A stretch of DNA of 36,192 nucleotides, from NCBI GenBank assembly GCA_017960885.1, contig JAGCYI010000067.1:1-36192 (forward strand). The letters run 5' to 3'. The position numbers and the translations under genes are program-made. The notes below the pieces were generated by a model, which made no database searches, was not told where the DNA came from, and saw nothing but the letters and a program-made list of their open reading frames with translations. Of this stretch, positions 14,618-23,011 are shown piece by piece; positions within the stretch are counted from its first letter, which is position 1; the number at the start of each line of letters is the position of its first letter. The DNA comes from Bacteroidales bacterium (GTDB lineage Bacteria; Bacteroidota; Bacteroidia; Bacteroidales; UBA3824).

Positions 14618-16447
14618 ATGGCTGATGTTATAAGACTAATGTCGGATGCGCTTGCCAACCAGATAGCCGCTGGAGAAGTAATCCAACGTCCTGCCTCGGT
14701 TGTGAAGGAGCTTGTGGAAAACTCTGTTGACGCTGGCGCCGATGAGATTACCGTTAATATCAAAGATGCTGGACGCACACTCGTTCAGGTTATCGACAAT
14801 GGTTGCGGTATGAGTCCCGCCGACGCTCGTATGAGCTTTGAGCGTCATGCTACGTCGAAGATTTATACTTCCGACGACCTTTTCTGTATCTGTACAAAAG
14901 GTTTCAGGGGCGAGGCTCTGGCTTCTATAGCCGCAGTTGCCGAGGTTGAGCTTAAAACTCGCCGCGAAGAGGATTCTATTGGCACTCAGGTGATTATAAA
15001 TGGGTCGCAATTCGTGGGACAAACCCCTGTGAGCACTCCTGTGGGTACAAATTTCAGCGTTAAAAACCTGTTTTTCAATGTGCCCGCACGTCGCAAGTTT
15101 CTTAAATCAAACAGCACCGAGCTACAGCACATAGTATCAGAGTTTCACAGAATTGTGCTTACCCATCCCAACATTAGTTTTTCGCTTTATCATAACGGAA
15201 CGTTAATTTACAACCTGCCGCAGAGCAATCTTAAACAGAGGATTGTGAATGTTTTCGGCAAAAACCTCAATCAGGAGCTTATTCCGGTAGAAATCGACAC
15301 TTCTATCGTTAAGATAACAGGATTCACAGGCAAACCGTCTTCATCGAAGAAACGCAGCGACAAGGAGTTCTTCTTTGTCAACAGCCGTTTTATGAAAAAC
15401 CAGTATTTCCATCGTGCCGTTGCGCTCGCTTACGAAAAGCTGGTGTATCCCGACTGTGTGCCGCCCTATTTCCTATATTTTGAAATTGATCCGCACAGCA
15501 TAGATGTAAACGTGCATCCCACCAAAACGGAGGTCAACTTTGAGAATGCGTCCGACGTGTTCCGCCTTTTGCAGGCTGGCATCCGCGAAACTCTCTCTAA
15601 GTGCGATATTGCCCCCGCCATAGATTTTGATTCGGAAGTAGGCGATATCGAAATGCCTTATTTTTCTAAGGACGACCCTATGCCGCCTATGCCCAAGGTC
15701 AATTTCAATCCATTCTACAATCCGTTTGAGCACGACAGCGAGGAAAATCACTATACCAAAGCACCGTCGGTATCGGAACGCGACCGCAACAATTTAGACA
15801 ATTGGCAGCAGCTTTATTCTGGCGCTCAACTTCATGCCGAAGATTCCGACCTTTCTGGTCACAACGGCATTTTCTCTGGCAAGGTAGAAAACCGACTTAT
15901 TCAGGTTAAAAACAAATATATAGTAAGTCCTTCTAAATCAGGTATAATGATTATCGACCAGCGGCGTGCCCACAAACGTGTGCTCTACCAAAAGTATATC
16001 GAAAAGGTAGATTCCAACGTGGATTCGGTGCAGACGCTGCTCTATCCCATTAAACTAAATCTCGATGTGCCCAGCTATGCTATGGCTTACGATATCAGGG
16101 ATGAGTTTCAGGTGGTAGGTTTTGATATGGAGTTTAACGACGACAACGTGGTGGTGATCAAAGGAATACCGCCGTTCTTGTCGCCAGATAGCGCTACTGC
16201 TGTAGTCAACGATATTATAGTTAGTTATCAGGAAGGACATGGAAATGTATCTACCTCAATAAAAGATATTCTTGCAATTGCGGCGTCGAACCGCGAGCTT
16301 ATACCTAACGAGAAATCGCTCACACCCGAGGAGATGCGTCAGCTGATAGATTCGCTGTTTGCTACCAACGAACCAAATTTCTCGCCCGAAGGCGACCCGG
16401 TGGTGGTGATTATCGGGTTAGACGAATTAGAAAAGCGGTTCTCTTAA
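14618..16447 (+). CDS. mutL: DNA mismatch repair protein MutL, endonuclease motifs degenerate
   Basis: This 609-residue MutL has the GHKL ATPase motifs ELVENSVDAGA (31-41), DNGCGM (60-65) and GFRGEALASI (95-104), plus VNVHPTKTEV at 297-306. The C-terminal dimerisation domain starts near residue 420 after a linker. The motif that provides endonuclease activity in many MutL proteins, DQHA(x)2E(x)4E, reads DQRRAHKRVLYQ from Asp447, with both Glu replaced. The CPHGRP equivalent near 589 reads SPEGDP. This protein therefore probably lacks nicking activity. It coordinates mismatch repair with MutS in the cytoplasm. It is in a tight operon: 18 bases after the small membrane protein and 19 before the first rhomboid. 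Confidence 0.97.
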   Translation: MADVIRLMSDALANQIAAGEVIQRPASVVKELVENSVDAGADEITVNIKDAGRTLVQVIDNGCGMSPADARMSFERHATSKIYTSDDLFCICTKGFRGEALASIAAVAEVELKTRREEDSIGTQVIINGSQFVGQTPVSTPVGTNFSVKNLFFNVPARRKFLKSNSTELQHIVSEFHRIVLTHPNISFSLYHNGTLIYNLPQSNLKQRIVNVFGKNLNQELIPVEIDTSIVKITGFTGKPSSSKKRSDKEFFFVNSRFMKNQYFHRAVALAYEKLVYPDCVPPYFLYFEIDPHSIDVNVHPTKTEVNFENASDVFRLLQAGIRETLSKCDIAPAIDFDSEVGDIEMPYFSKDDPMPPMPKVNFNPFYNPFEHDSEENHYTKAPSVSERDRNNLDNWQQLYSGAQLHAEDSDLSGHNGIFSGKVENRLIQVKNKYIVSPSKSGIMIIDQRRAHKRVLYQKYIEKVDSNVDSVQTLLYPIKLNLDVPSYAMAYDIRDEFQVVGFDMEFNDDNVVVIKGIPPFLSPDSATAVVNDIIVSYQEGHGNVSTSIKDILAIAASNRELIPNEKSLTPEEMRQLIDSLFATNEPNFSPEGDPVVVIIGLDELEKRFS

Positions 16448-16466
16448 ATTATTAATTTATAATCAA

Positions 16467-17276
16467 ATGCCACAATTAACGCGCGGAGCCAAGATTTTGC
16501 TGATTACCAATATAGCTATGTTTGTTCTAACATGGTTATTCCAGTATATGGGCTTGGATTTAACCCATTATCTAGCTCTGTTTTTTGTTAAGTCAGAATA
16601 TTTCCGCCCTTACCAGTATGTGTCATATATGTTTATGCATGGTGGGTTGTTCCACTTGTTTTTCAATATGTATGCACTATTTCTGTTTGGCTCTATGATC
16701 GAATATGTATGGGGCACAAAGCGTTTTATGTTTTACTACATAGTAACAGGCTTGGGCGCGGCGCTAATTAACACACTAGTATACTATTATCAGTATTACC
16801 AATTGTCGGACCTTTGTCAGGCGTTTTTGGCGTCGCCTACAGCCGGCGGTCTCGATGCTGTGGTTCAAAAGTGGAGCGGTGGTTTTAATCTTGTAACTGT
16901 TTATGAGATTATAGATCACTGGTCAGAGGTGGAGGCCGACCCAGCTACGATAGACCATATCTGCTCGCAAGTTAGCACTATTGTAAATAACTTCACTCCT
17001 GCGCCCATGGTAGGTGCTTCTGGTGCTATATTCGGATTACTTTTGGCGTTTGCAATGATGTTTCCAGATAGTAAGTTGCAGATTATCTTTATTCCAATAG
17101 GTATTAAGGCAAAGTATTTTGTGCTTATTTTCGGTTTGTTGGAATTGTTTCTTGGTAAAAACGATTTTGCGAGCGATAATGTGGCACATTGGGCGCATCT
17201 CGGCGGATTGGCTACGGGTGTGATTCTTTTGTTAATTTGGAAACGTTTCCCTTGCAACAATTTTTTTAACAAATAG
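16467..17276 (+). CDS. Rhomboid-family intramembrane serine protease (first of two)
   Basis: This 269-residue membrane protein has six hydrophobic segments. The catalytic Ser185 is in GASGAIFG and His244 in AHWAHLGG. The helix 2 signature is HGGLFHLFFNMYAL, with HxxxN. Compared with a typical bacterial rhomboid there is an insertion of about 70 residues (near 108-178) between helices 3 and 4, containing VQKWSGGFNL and two acidic patches. Rhomboids cleave membrane-spanning substrates within the bilayer. It lies 19 bases after mutL and 11 before a second rhomboid, so co-transcription is very likely. Confidence 0.93.
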   Translation: MPQLTRGAKILLITNIAMFVLTWLFQYMGLDLTHYLALFFVKSEYFRPYQYVSYMFMHGGLFHLFFNMYALFLFGSMIEYVWGTKRFMFYYIVTGLGAALINTLVYYYQYYQLSDLCQAFLASPTAGGLDAVVQKWSGGFNLVTVYEIIDHWSEVEADPATIDHICSQVSTIVNNFTPAPMVGASGAIFGLLLAFAMMFPDSKLQIIFIPIGIKAKYFVLIFGLLELFLGKNDFASDNVAHWAHLGGLATGVILLLIWKRFPCNNFFNK

Positions 17277-17287
17277 ATATTTATCTT

Positions 17288-18202
17288 ATGAACAGTTTGA
17301 AATCGATAGCAAAAGGCAGTATGCTCACAAAACTGATTGCTGCAAATGTTATAGTTTTTGTAATTTTTAAAGTGGCGGAACTCGTCAACTTTTTATTCTC
17401 CTCGCCATTGGCTTTGGAAGATGCTGCATTTGATTATTTGGCGGTGCCGGCAGATTTGTCGAAACTCGCTTCAAGGTTTTGGACTCCGCTTACATACATG
17501 TTTCTCCATACAGGTTTTTTGCATATTTTGGGCAATATGCTGTGGCTCTTCTTTTTAGGAAAGGTGTTTTTTGACATATTCAACGGAAGGCGGCTCTTTG
17601 CTGTGTATATTATAGGCGGACTTTGCGGCGCACTGTTTTATGTGGCCGCTTACAATCTGTTTCCTGCGTTTGAGTCGGTTCTGCCTGTGTCGTGCTGTAT
17701 GGGCGCAAGTGCGGCTGTGTCGGCTGTGGTGATTGCTGTATGTGTATACAAGCCCAAAGAGAAACTGTATTTCTTTGGCATTCTGCCTGTTGAGTTGAAA
17801 TGGCTGGGCATAATCTATGTGCTTGTCGACCTGCTTTCTATTGCCGGCAACAATGCTGGCGGTCATATTTCGCATCTCGGTGGCGCGGCTTTTGGTGCAA
17901 CTTTTGCATTTTGCCTTATAAAAGGAAAAGATATTACGCAGTGGTTTTGCTCCATCACCGACACTGTGGTCTCTTGGTTTGGTTCCGACTCTCCAAAACG
18001 TCCAAAAATGAAAGTTACATACAACAAGAGCAACAATGTGGAGTATGCCGAAGCTACTACCGTTTCCGACGAGGATTATAATCGCCGCAAGCACGACGAA
18101 AACGAACAAATAGACCGTATTCTTGAAAAAATATCAAAAAGCGGATACGACAACCTGACAAAAGAGGAAAAGGACTTTTTGTTTAGGGCGAGCCGCAAAT
18201 AG
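17288..18202 (+). CDS. Rhomboid-family intramembrane protease (second) with cytoplasmic C-terminal tail
   Basis: The 304-residue protein has a six-helix rhomboid core: HTGFLHILGNMLWL, GASAAVSA with Ser141 and GGHISHLGG with His196. The active-site motif is GASA rather than the usual GASG, but the Ser/His pair is kept. After the last helix comes a soluble tail of about 90 residues, ending in a charged helical segment (RILEKISKSGYDNLTKEEKDFL) of the type found on many Bacteroidota rhomboids. The tail may sense or bind a partner. It lies 11 bases after the first rhomboid and 9 bases before the GH78-like gene. Confidence 0.93.
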   Translation: MNSLKSIAKGSMLTKLIAANVIVFVIFKVAELVNFLFSSPLALEDAAFDYLAVPADLSKLASRFWTPLTYMFLHTGFLHILGNMLWLFFLGKVFFDIFNGRRLFAVYIIGGLCGALFYVAAYNLFPAFESVLPVSCCMGASAAVSAVVIAVCVYKPKEKLYFFGILPVELKWLGIIYVLVDLLSIAGNNAGGHISHLGGAAFGATFAFCLIKGKDITQWFCSITDTVVSWFGSDSPKRPKMKVTYNKSNNVEYAEATTVSDEDYNRRKHDENEQIDRILEKISKSGYDNLTKEEKDFLFRASRK

Positions 18203-18211
18203 TTTCTGATT

Positions 18212-20416
18212 ATGTGTAGATGGTTTTGTATAATATTCACTTTGTTTGCGTTGACTGTTTCGGCGCAACAGCAGACTACCAATAGTTTCTCGGTAACTCA
18301 TCTTACAGTAGACCTTATTGAAGAAACCGACGCGGTATATTCCAAGGGTTTTAAAACTTCGGTAGAGCTTGCGGAGTATGATTTCGACAATCCTATGATG
18401 CAGGTGGCTGAAATAAATACCACTTGTCCGCGTTTTGGCTGGCAGATCGACTCAAAGAAGGCAGAATTTTATCAAACCGCATACCGCTTGTTGGTTGCCT
18501 CGTCGCCATCGCTTTTAACTGAGGGTCGCGCCGATGTGTGGGACAGCGGTGTTGTGCCCGACAGCAATTCTACAGGTATCCTTTATCGTGGACGACCCCT
18601 TCCGCCTGGCTCTATATATTACTATACAGTAAAGGTTTACGATCAAAAACAACGTTGCTCGGCATACGCGCCTCCCAAGGGCTTTATTGTTTCGCCCGAA
18701 CCCGATGACGCCTGCGCTTCGCTACCTTTGCAAAAGTCGTTGCAGATGCCTACTATGATTACTCATCCAAACCATTCGCTTCTGCTCGATTTTGGCACCG
18801 ACGCTTTTTCTCAGGTGCGCTTTCGTTTTACCAATGTTACACCAAATCAACCTATTACAGTACGTCTTGGCGAATTGTCGGATAGCTGCGGCGTTTGCAC
18901 CCGTCCTGGCGGTTCAAGACGTTATGCAGTATATCATTTTACTCTCGATTCGGCAGGAGAATACTCTTTTGAAATTCGCAAAGACAAGCGCAACACCAAT
19001 CCCAACGACAATGAGAGCGGCGTTTCTCCTATCTTTATGCCAAAGTATATCGGCGAAGTTTATCCGTTTAGATATTGTCAGATAGAGGGTTACAACGGTT
19101 CGTTCCTTTACCGTGATGCTCTGAGGTCGTATGTGCACTATCCGTTTAACGATGATGCAGCCGATTTTTCTTCGTCAGACACTGTGTTGAACCGTTTGTG
19201 GGAGCTCTGCAAGCATTCTATGAAAGCTACATCGTTTTGTGGAATGTTTGTTGACGGCGACAGGGAGCGAATCCCTTACGCTTCGGCGGCTCTTATCAAT
19301 CAACTCAGCTTTTATGCTACCGACGCACACTATTCCATAGCCCGAACCACTTTGGAACATATTATCAACAATCCTACATATCATACAGAGGATATTTTGT
19401 TGACGCTTTTCCTTGCATGGAACGATTATCTTTACACTGGCGACGACTTTATTTTGAAAAAATATTATCTCCAGCTGAAGAATAACACATTGATGCATCT
19501 TCGAAAATCCGACGGTTTGCTTTATACCGGCGACGGTGTTACAGGCATCGACAATTTGCAGAAGGTAGGATTCCGTGGCAACCGTTTTAGCGATCTTATA
19601 GATTTGCCCGACCGCACGGCTGGAGTTTATGATCGAGGAAAATGCAACACCGTTACCAATGCTTTTCATTTTAAGTCGCTTATGTTGCTTGCCGACATAG
19701 CCACTGCAATTGGCAACAAGTTCGACGCCGACAATTACAGGTCGTTGGCTCGTGTTACCCAAAACTCTGTCAACACCATGCTTACCGATAGCTGCGGTAT
19801 CTATGTAGATGCTCTTGGTAGCGAAAACAAATCGCTGTTGGCAAATATGTTCGCCCTTAACTTCGGCGTTGTCGACGACCTCAACCGTGGAATAGTAAAA
19901 AACTATGTGCTTGGCAGTGGAATGGATTGCAGTGTATATGGAGCGCAGTTTCTTTTGGATGCTATGTTTGATTTGGGTATGGAAGGATATGGATTGAACC
20001 TTCTCACCGACACCTCGTCGCGGAGCTTTTATAATATGATACGTTCGGGCAGCACCCTTACCACCGAGTCGTGGAACAACGAAAGCAAGCCCGACCAAAT
20101 GTGGAATTCAGCCTATGGTGCCGCGCCAGCCAATATCATCATGCGCAAGATTATGGGCATTGAGCCGCTTACAGCAGGATTCGCCACAGTGTCTATTGCG
20201 CCAAAGCCGTCGTCGTTGTCGCATGCGTCAATCACAGTGCCTTCGCCAAGAGGCAAAATCAGTGTGCGGTTTGAAAAATCAAGCAAGAAATTTGATATGT
20301 ATGTGGAAATCCCTCCCAACTGCCGTGCGCGGGTGCGTCTTCCATATAGCAAAAAGTATGTGTGGGTGGAATGTGGCAAGCATCACCTCTCTGAGCCTCG
20401 CTATTCCAACAAATAG
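18212..20416 (+). CDS. Secreted glycoside hydrolase, GH78 (alpha-L-rhamnosidase)-like
   Basis: The 734-residue protein has a short signal peptide (about 1-19, ending VSA-Q). It then has an N-terminal beta domain like those of bacterial rhamnosidases (RFGWQIDS, YRLLVAS, DVWDSGVV), a jelly-roll region and an (alpha/alpha)6 catalytic domain from about 320. The likely general acid is Glu352 in FVDGDRERIPY and the base Glu619 in TTESWN, followed by the family-typical SAYGAAPANIIMRKIMGI and TVPSPRGKISV. Specificity for alpha-L-rhamnose is inferred from family and could differ in this variant subgroup. It is nine bases after the second rhomboid and converges with the HAD gene, overlapping its end by 16 bases. 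Confidence 0.88.
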   Translation: MCRWFCIIFTLFALTVSAQQQTTNSFSVTHLTVDLIEETDAVYSKGFKTSVELAEYDFDNPMMQVAEINTTCPRFGWQIDSKKAEFYQTAYRLLVASSPSLLTEGRADVWDSGVVPDSNSTGILYRGRPLPPGSIYYYTVKVYDQKQRCSAYAPPKGFIVSPEPDDACASLPLQKSLQMPTMITHPNHSLLLDFGTDAFSQVRFRFTNVTPNQPITVRLGELSDSCGVCTRPGGSRRYAVYHFTLDSAGEYSFEIRKDKRNTNPNDNESGVSPIFMPKYIGEVYPFRYCQIEGYNGSFLYRDALRSYVHYPFNDDAADFSSSDTVLNRLWELCKHSMKATSFCGMFVDGDRERIPYASAALINQLSFYATDAHYSIARTTLEHIINNPTYHTEDILLTLFLAWNDYLYTGDDFILKKYYLQLKNNTLMHLRKSDGLLYTGDGVTGIDNLQKVGFRGNRFSDLIDLPDRTAGVYDRGKCNTVTNAFHFKSLMLLADIATAIGNKFDADNYRSLARVTQNSVNTMLTDSCGIYVDALGSENKSLLANMFALNFGVVDDLNRGIVKNYVLGSGMDCSVYGAQFLLDAMFDLGMEGYGLNLLTDTSSRSFYNMIRSGSTLTTESWNNESKPDQMWNSAYGAAPANIIMRKIMGIEPLTAGFATVSIAPKPSSLSHASITVPSPRGKISVRFEKSSKKFDMYVEIPPNCRARVRLPYSKKYVWVECGKHHLSEPRYSNK

Positions 20417-21099
20417 CGATCTTCTCTTGGCAATACAATGTTGAGGTCGATAATGCTGAGCGAATCGTTGATATCTTCCAACACCAAAGTGTCTTCGTAT
20501 TTTGAACAATCGTTGCCGGTGCTATTGATAATTACAATCTTACCTGCTCCAAAACGTTCTGCAGCCTCTATTCCTGCCGGCGAATCCTCAAACACCATTA
20601 TCTCTTCCGGCTCAAGAAACAACTGTTTAGCAGCCTTTTGAAAAATATCCGGTGCAGGTTTGCTCGGGAATGTATAGTCGTTGTAGATAAAGCGACGGCG
20701 GGGAAACCATTTTTTTAGATTGTAACGCTCGTAGAAAAAATCGGCGTTTTCCTTGTCGCTACTGGTGGCAATGGCAATGGGAATTGCGCAAGCGAGGCAA
20801 AAATCAAACACTTTGGTAACGCCCGACTGCAGTTCAAATTCGTTGTTGATAATCAGTTGACGATAAATAGCCTCTTTTTCAGATGCAAGAGTGTTAACTT
20901 CGCTCTGACTTAAATCTTTTTTAAACAGGTATTTGAAAATTTCGGCATTGGTGCGACCGTGCATATTGTCGCGAATCTCCTCGTCGGAAAGGTTGATGCG
21001 GTATTTTTTTAGAAAAATGTTCCAAGCCTTGTTGTGAAACTGAGTGTCCCACAGCAATGTGCCGTTGAAGTCGAATATGATTCCTCTTAGTCTTGGCAT
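20401..21099 (-). CDS. HAD-superfamily hydrolase, beta-phosphoglucomutase-like, with DxN motif I
   Basis: This 232-residue HAD hydrolase has a helical cap of subclass IA. Motif I reads DFNGT (Asp10, Asn12, Thr14). Motif II is the TSS following IAIAT, motif III the Lys in PSKPAPD, and motif IV FEDSPAG. The nucleophile Asp10 is present but the second Asp of DxD, normally the acid/base, is Asn. The cap and SPAGIEAA are typical of sugar-phosphate phosphatases or beta-phosphoglucomutases. Activity may be altered or limited by the Asn. It is cytoplasmic, monocistronic and has its own strong promoter. Its 3' end overlaps the GH78-like gene tail-to-tail by 16 bases. Confidence 0.88.
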   Translation of the reverse strand: MPRLRGIIFDFNGTLLWDTQFHNKAWNIFLKKYRINLSDEEIRDNMHGRTNAEIFKYLFKKDLSQSEVNTLASEKEAIYRQLIINNEFELQSGVTKVFDFCLACAIPIAIATSSDKENADFFYERYNLKKWFPRRRFIYNDYTFPSKPAPDIFQKAAKQLFLEPEEIMVFEDSPAGIEAAERFGAGKIVIINSTGNDCSKYEDTLVLEDINDSLSIIDLNIVLPREDRYLLE

Positions 21100-21127
21100 T
21101 TTTCTTTATTTTACATCATTTTGAACG

Positions 21128-21158
21128 CAAAATTAGAGCAAAAAAATACTTTTTGCAA
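21128..21158 (-). promoter_or_regulatory. Promoter of the HAD gene (TTG-N20-TAATTTTG)
   Basis: The minus strand has TTG at 21158-21156, a 20-base spacer and TAATTTTG at 21135-21128. It fits the Bacteroidota consensus and lies 29 bases before the ATG at 21099. It is divergent from the slipin promoter. Confidence 0.75.
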
Positions 21159-21167
21159 ATTTTTTTG

Positions 21168-21175
21168 TATATTTG
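21168..21175 (+). promoter_or_regulatory. -7 promoter box of the slipin operon
   Basis: TATATTTG is an exact -7 match. A TTTG 12 bases upstream is too close to be the normal -33. The predicted leader to ATG 21272 is about 90 bases. It holds a seven-base inverted repeat, ACATATC (21182-21188) and GATATGT (21208-21214), with GTGATAT repeated in between. Confidence 0.55.
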
Positions 21176-21271
21176 TGTCGTACATATCTCCTTGGCGGTG
21201 ATATAGTGATATGTCTTTGCCAGTGGTGGGTTGTCGTAAATTATTGTTAAACTATTTAAAACTATTTAATT

Positions 21272-22039
21272 ATGGACGCAAGTGCTTCTTTATTAATCTT
21301 TGTGATTGTAGTGTTTGTGGTTATGTTCTTTTCTACAATCAAACAGATCAACCAGTATGAGCGTGGTATCAAATTCAGATTTGGTAAGTTCGTTAAAATT
21401 CTTCAACCCGGATGGAAAGTGATAATTCCTGTAATTGAGTCCATTAGAAAAGTGGACGTCCGCACCAAGGCTGTTGACGTGCCTGCACAGGAGGCTATTA
21501 CACGTGATAATGTGTCGGTGCAGATCAACGCGGTTTTGTATTATAAGATATTTGATTCGAGCAAGGCTGTGCTCGAGGTTGAAAACTTCATGTATGCCGT
21601 TGGTCAGCTTGCTCAAACCACCATGCGTAATGTGGTTGGTTCGGTTACTCTCGACGAACTTCTTGCCGAACGTGACAAGATTAGCACACAGATTTGTGAT
21701 ATAATTGACAAGGCTTCTGATCCTTGGGGCATAACAGTTGAAAATGTGGAACTTAAGGATGTGGCTTTGCCTCTTGAAATGAAGCGTTCGCTTGCTGTGG
21801 CTGCTGAGGCGGAACGTGAAAAAACAGCCGTTATCACTAAGGCTCAGGGCGAACTCGAAGCGTCTAACAGTCTCGCCAAGGCTGCTCAGATTATGAGCCA
21901 GACTCCTGGTGCTATGCATCTCCGCACGCTTGCTACTCTCAGCGACTTGTCGAGCGATCAGTCGAATACTATCATATTCTGTTTGCCTGTTGAGGTGCTT
22001 ACAGCACTCCAGAAACTTGGCGGAACAGCGGAAAAATAA
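21272..22039 (+). CDS. Slipin (stomatin-like SPFH/band 7 membrane protein)
   Basis: The 255-residue protein has one N-terminal membrane helix (about 6-22) followed by an SPFH domain: YERGIKFRFGKF, LQPGWKVIIPVIE, RTKAVDVPAQEAITRDNVS. A charged coiled-coil segment rich in Ala and Glu (AVAAEAEREKTAVITKAQGELEAS) and a conserved LPVEVL tail follow. Slipins form oligomeric membrane scaffolds thought to organise membrane microdomains and protease access. No NfeD partner gene is adjacent, although many slipins have one. The next gene, a membrane-anchored SpoIIE-type phosphatase, begins 18 bases downstream, so the two likely form a unit. Confidence 0.95.
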   Translation: MDASASLLIFVIVVFVVMFFSTIKQINQYERGIKFRFGKFVKILQPGWKVIIPVIESIRKVDVRTKAVDVPAQEAITRDNVSVQINAVLYYKIFDSSKAVLEVENFMYAVGQLAQTTMRNVVGSVTLDELLAERDKISTQICDIIDKASDPWGITVENVELKDVALPLEMKRSLAVAAEAEREKTAVITKAQGELEASNSLAKAAQIMSQTPGAMHLRTLATLSDLSSDQSNTIIFCLPVEVLTALQKLGGTAEK

Positions 22040-22057
22040 TAAGGCTTTGTTTTCACA

Positions 22058-22990
22058 ATGCAGGAGTTTCTCTTTATCGTTATTGGTGTTCTGGCGTTGT
22101 CGCTTGTGGCTGTGCTTATGTTTATGCTCCGCAAAATCAAGCGTATAAACGCTGAATTGCAGCGCCAAAAAAACGAGATTGAGCAGCAGAAGAACCTTAT
22201 TGAGCAGAAAAACTGTGAGATTACCGACTCTATCAACTACGCCCGAAAGATTCAGGACAACATACTCCTGCCCGAAAGCAAACTCCGTCAGTGGTTGCCG
22301 CAGATGTTTGTATATTTTAAACCCAAGGATATTGTCAGCGGCGATTTTTATTGGTTCTCTAAGTTTGAGAATAAATATGTGATTACCGCCATCGACTGCA
22401 CAGGTCACGGTGTGCCGGGCGCGTTCCTCTCGATGGTGGGCAACACTCTGCTTCACGAAATTGTGAATATCAAACATGTTTTTAAGCCTGATGTTATCTT
22501 AACTATGCTGCACACTGGCATCCGTCTTGCCCTCAACCAGAGCAGCGAGGATTCCGACAGCGAGGACGGTATGGATATGAGCCTTTGTACTGTGGATACT
22601 CGTCTGCATCGTTTCCAGTTTGCTGGCGCAAAAAATAATCTTTACGTGGTACAGGGCGATAAACTTAAAATCCTGAAAGCCAATTACTATTCGATAGGTG
22701 GCAGGCAGTTGCGCCCCGATATGCAGGTTGAGTTTACATGCTACGACTTTATGTACGACGACAACACCTCTATATATATGTTTTCCGACGGCTATCTCGA
22801 CCAGTTCGGCGGTGAGGACAATGAAAAATTCAACACGCAGCGTTTTCGTGAGATGATTCTCAACAACCGAAACCTGCCTATGGAAGAGCAGAAAGCCATA
22901 TTGTCCGACACTATGGACAAATGGAAGGGCGACCGCCAACAAATCGACGATTTCCTTGTGCTGGGTGTTAAACTTGCTGATTTACAATAA
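22058..22990 (+). CDS. Membrane-anchored SpoIIE/PP2C-type serine phosphatase
   Basis: This 310-residue protein has a membrane helix (5-24), a coiled coil (27-60) rich in Gln and Glu, then a SpoIIE (PP2C-like) phosphatase domain. The domain shows VSGDFYW (Asp96), AIDCTGHGVPGAFLSM (Asp113), MFSDGYLDQFGG and QIDDFLVLG. The metal-binding aspartates are all present, so it should be an active Mg/Mn-dependent phosphoserine/threonine phosphatase. Relatives dephosphorylate anti-sigma antagonist proteins or act with other sensors. No STAS-domain or anti-sigma gene is adjacent. It follows slipin by 18 bases and precedes the GH97 gene by 21. Confidence 0.94.
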   Translation: MQEFLFIVIGVLALSLVAVLMFMLRKIKRINAELQRQKNEIEQQKNLIEQKNCEITDSINYARKIQDNILLPESKLRQWLPQMFVYFKPKDIVSGDFYWFSKFENKYVITAIDCTGHGVPGAFLSMVGNTLLHEIVNIKHVFKPDVILTMLHTGIRLALNQSSEDSDSEDGMDMSLCTVDTRLHRFQFAGAKNNLYVVQGDKLKILKANYYSIGGRQLRPDMQVEFTCYDFMYDDNTSIYMFSDGYLDQFGGEDNEKFNTQRFREMILNNRNLPMEEQKAILSDTMDKWKGDRQQIDDFLVLGVKLADLQ

Positions 22991-23011
22991 TATTACTCAT
23001 AGCATCTTATT

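Noticed and set aside
19175..20098. Open frame of 307 codons on the minus strand inside the GH78-like gene
   Set aside because: The plus-strand gene carries the catalytic-domain motifs here; the antisense protein has no signal or domain.
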